Positions 62,605-64,000 of a stretch of 64,000 nucleotides of DNA are shown one piece after another. The stretch's first letter is position 1, and every line of letters begins with the position of its first letter. The DNA is taken from the NCBI GenBank assembly GCA_902613175.1, contig CACMGJ010000006.1:1-64000 (forward strand). Reading direction: 5' to 3'. Source of the DNA: Halieaceae bacterium (lineage in GTDB: Bacteria; Pseudomonadota; Gammaproteobacteria; Pseudomonadales; Halieaceae). The translations under genes and the position numbers were made by a program. Under the pieces are notes generated by a model. It worked only from the letters and a program-made list of their open reading frames with translations. It did no database searches and was not told where the DNA came from.

Positions 62605-62640
62605 TCATTGGTCCCCCTTCAGTAAGTCAATAACCTACAA

Positions 62641-62668
62641 AAAAAAGCGCCGTACGGCGCTCTTTTTT
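62641..62668. terminator. Bidirectional terminator
   Basis: Palindrome AGCGCCGTACGGCGCT (62646-62661) with AAAAA on the left and CTTTTTT on the right. It lies between the crotonase gene and the convergent transaldolase gene. Confidence 0.9.
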
Positions 62669-62750
62669 GGTGGAAGTTTTTACTGAGAGCTTTTACTTGA
62701 GCCCTCTAGTAAAGCGATGCAAACGGCTCTACCCAACGCGCGAGTGCAGA

Positions 62751-63656
62751 CTAGGCTAGGGCGTCCTCAAGTTTTCGCTGATCAACAACAAACCTGCGAA
62801 TACCGTCTGCAAGTTTTTCACTCGCCATCGCACTCTCGTTGTGCTCAAACCGAAACTCAGCCTCTGCAATGGGGGCTGGGGGAGCCACTCGTTCGCTGGT
62901 GCTCACCAGGGCTTGGGGCAAATTATCGTCACTTTGACCCAGTTCATTGAGTAAGTCAGGTGCGATGGTCAGGCGATCGCAACCTGCCAGCGCCTCAATT
63001 TGACCGGTATTGCGGAAGCTCGCACCCATGACGACGGTTTCGTATCCATGCGTTTTGTAATAGGTGTAAATGCGCCGAACCGACTGCACGCCCGGATCTT
63101 GCTCTGGACTGTCGATGCTGATGTCGGTATTCGCCTTGTACCAGTCCATTATACGACCCACAAAGGGGGAAATCAGGAAAACACCTGCATCGGCGCAGGC
63201 TCGCGCTTGCTCAAAGCCAAAGAGCAGGGTGAGGTTGCAGTGAATACCTCGCTTCTCCAGTTCGGCTGCGGCACGAATCCCTTCCCAGGTGGATGCAATT
63301 TTGATGAGTACGCGGCTGGAATCAACGCCAACCTTGGCGTATTGGTCAATCAAGCTCTCGGCTTTTGCAATGGTCTGGTCAGTATCAAATGACAGTCGAG
63401 CATCGACCTCGGTACTGATGACGCCGGGCACGAGCTGAATAATTTGAGAACCGACGCGAACAGCGAACTCGTCGGCAGCGTTTTGCGATCCCTTCAACGC
63501 ACTGACATCATCAGCAAACCGCTCTAGATCGGCCGCTTTCAGTAGGAGCGAGGGATTCGTCGTCGCGTCAACGGGCTTGAGTTGAGCGATAGCGTCGATA
63601 TCTCCAGTGTCAGCAACTACCGTACTCATCGCTGCGAGTTGATCAAGTTTCGTCAT
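62751..63656 (-). CDS. tal: Transaldolase
   Basis: Pentose phosphate enzyme moving a dihydroxyacetone unit between sugar phosphates. The 301 residues contain [14 protein letters not shown] near the N-terminus and the Schiff-base lysine K119 in [15 protein letters not shown], plus [19 protein letters not shown] and [19 protein letters not shown]. The C-terminus ([20 protein letters not shown]) matches the TalB type. ATG start near the window's last genes; a crotonase gene begins divergently 103 bases away. Confidence 0.95.
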   Translation of the reverse strand: MTKLDQLAAMSTVVADTGDIDAIAQLKPVDATTNPSLLLKAADLERFADDVSALKGSQNAADEFAVRVGSQIIQLVPGVISTEVDARLSFDTDQTIAKAESLIDQYAKVGVDSSRVLIKIASTWEGIRAAAELEKRGIHCNLTLLFGFEQARACADAGVFLISPFVGRIMDWYKANTDISIDSPEQDPGVQSVRRIYTYYKTHGYETVVMGASFRNTGQIEALAGCDRLTIAPDLLNELGQSDDNLPQALVSTSERVAPPAPIAEAEFRFEHNESAMASEKLADGIRRFVVDQRKLEDALA

Positions 63657-63759
63657 TTGAATTCCATCGGGCGTAGCTTGAGTTAGGGCCAGAGTTTATC
63701 TTATTACCCTCCAACTCCTGTAGTATTTGCGACCATATTGCCATTTTAAAAGACGTACG

Positions 63760-64000
63760 ATGCCGACTATCCACCGACATATGTTTGAAGGCGAGGGCCG
63801 CTTCAATCCAGTGACCTTGGGTCAATTTAATGATGCTATCACTGAGGCGATCGCAGATGACGAGTGCCAGGTTTTACTGCTCTCGGGTGAAGGAAAAAAC
63901 TTCAGCCAAGGGCTTGATCTCGAGTATCTGATGGCCAGCGAAGATAAGCAGTTCACCGAGTTATGCATGCGAGTACTGGCACGACTACTGGACGCACCTT
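63760..64000 (+). CDS. Enoyl-CoA hydratase/isomerase family protein, 3' truncated by window edge
   Basis: The first 80 codons of a crotonase-family gene: MPTIHRHMFEGEGRFNPVTL at the N-terminus and VLLLSGEGKNFSQGLDLEYL, the oxyanion-hole segment. It is a different gene from the crotonase at 61.8 kb. The rest lies beyond the window. Confidence 0.8.
   Translation, partial: MPTIHRHMFEGEGRFNPVTLGQFNDAITEAIADDECQVLLLSGEGKNFSQGLDLEYLMASEDKQFTELCMRVLARLLDAP

Noticed and set aside
1-64000. CRISPR array, prophage, integrase or insertion sequence
   Set aside because: No regularly spaced repeats, transposase, integrase or phage structural genes seen on either strand.

Overview
The window reads as chromosomal DNA of a marine, heterotrophic, Gram-negative gammaproteobacterium, plausibly of the OM60/NOR5 (Halieaceae) type. 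That placement is inference from gene content: a TonB receptor with FAD-dependent tryptophan halogenases, SapC and a cupin, lipoprotein laminarin-type glycosidases, many CoA-ester and aldehyde enzymes, and a full Psp response. No rRNA or ribosomal protein gene is present to fix the taxonomy. Genes are dense, with frequent 4-bp ATGA/GTGA overlaps, one tRNA, no CRISPR and no insertion sequence.

Layout. 1-3.3 kb: end of glycerol kinase, a class III aminotransferase and a GT4 glycosyltransferase. 3.3-7.4 kb: phage-shock locus, with pspF divergent from pspA, a GIN-domain secreted protein, a small membrane protein, pspB, two tandem pspC genes and a 39-codon ORF; a GG-N10-GC sigma-54 promoter and a palindrome lie between pspF and pspA. 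7.4-18.3 kb: a D-aminoacylase-like gene broken by one stop, a hydrolase, ppk, a WYL regulator, a PLP decarboxylase, a Bcr/CflA transporter broken by one stop, tRNA-Arg(TCG), a Tat-exported dienelactone-hydrolase-like protein and yedK. 18.4-24.9 kb: NAD-dependent molybdenum formate dehydrogenase (fdsGBA), fdhD and a TetR regulator. 25-30 kb: thioredoxin-fold/GST enzymes, a conserved unknown and a DUF2855 protein. 30-36.7 kb: psd-pssA, a decayed acyl-CoA dehydrogenase, a secreted cyclase, a CoA transferase and gabD.

36.7-60.1 kb is a beta-1,3-glucan (laminarin-type) utilisation region: two GH3 lipoproteins, a GH16 lipoprotein with three C-terminal repeats, a LytS/LytTR two-component pair, a minus-strand cluster (TonB receptor, halogenase, SapC, cupin/JmjC, halogenase) and a sodium/solute symporter. 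Expected flow: the surface GH16 cuts glucan, the TonB receptor imports oligomers, the GH3 enzymes release glucose, and the SSS transporter carries it across the inner membrane. What the halogenase/SapC/cupin group does there is unknown. 60-64 kb holds an aldehyde dehydrogenase, two crotonases and transaldolase.

Four genes are interrupted (D-aminoacylase-like, Bcr/CflA, acyl-CoA dehydrogenase, GFA-family), ranging from a single stop in an otherwise intact frame to clear decay. The least explained items are the halogenase/SapC/cupin cluster, the extended psp operon with duplicated pspC and a mini-protein, the triple repeat of the GH16 enzyme with a 5' leader shared with the TonB receptor, and several strong palindromes beside operons.
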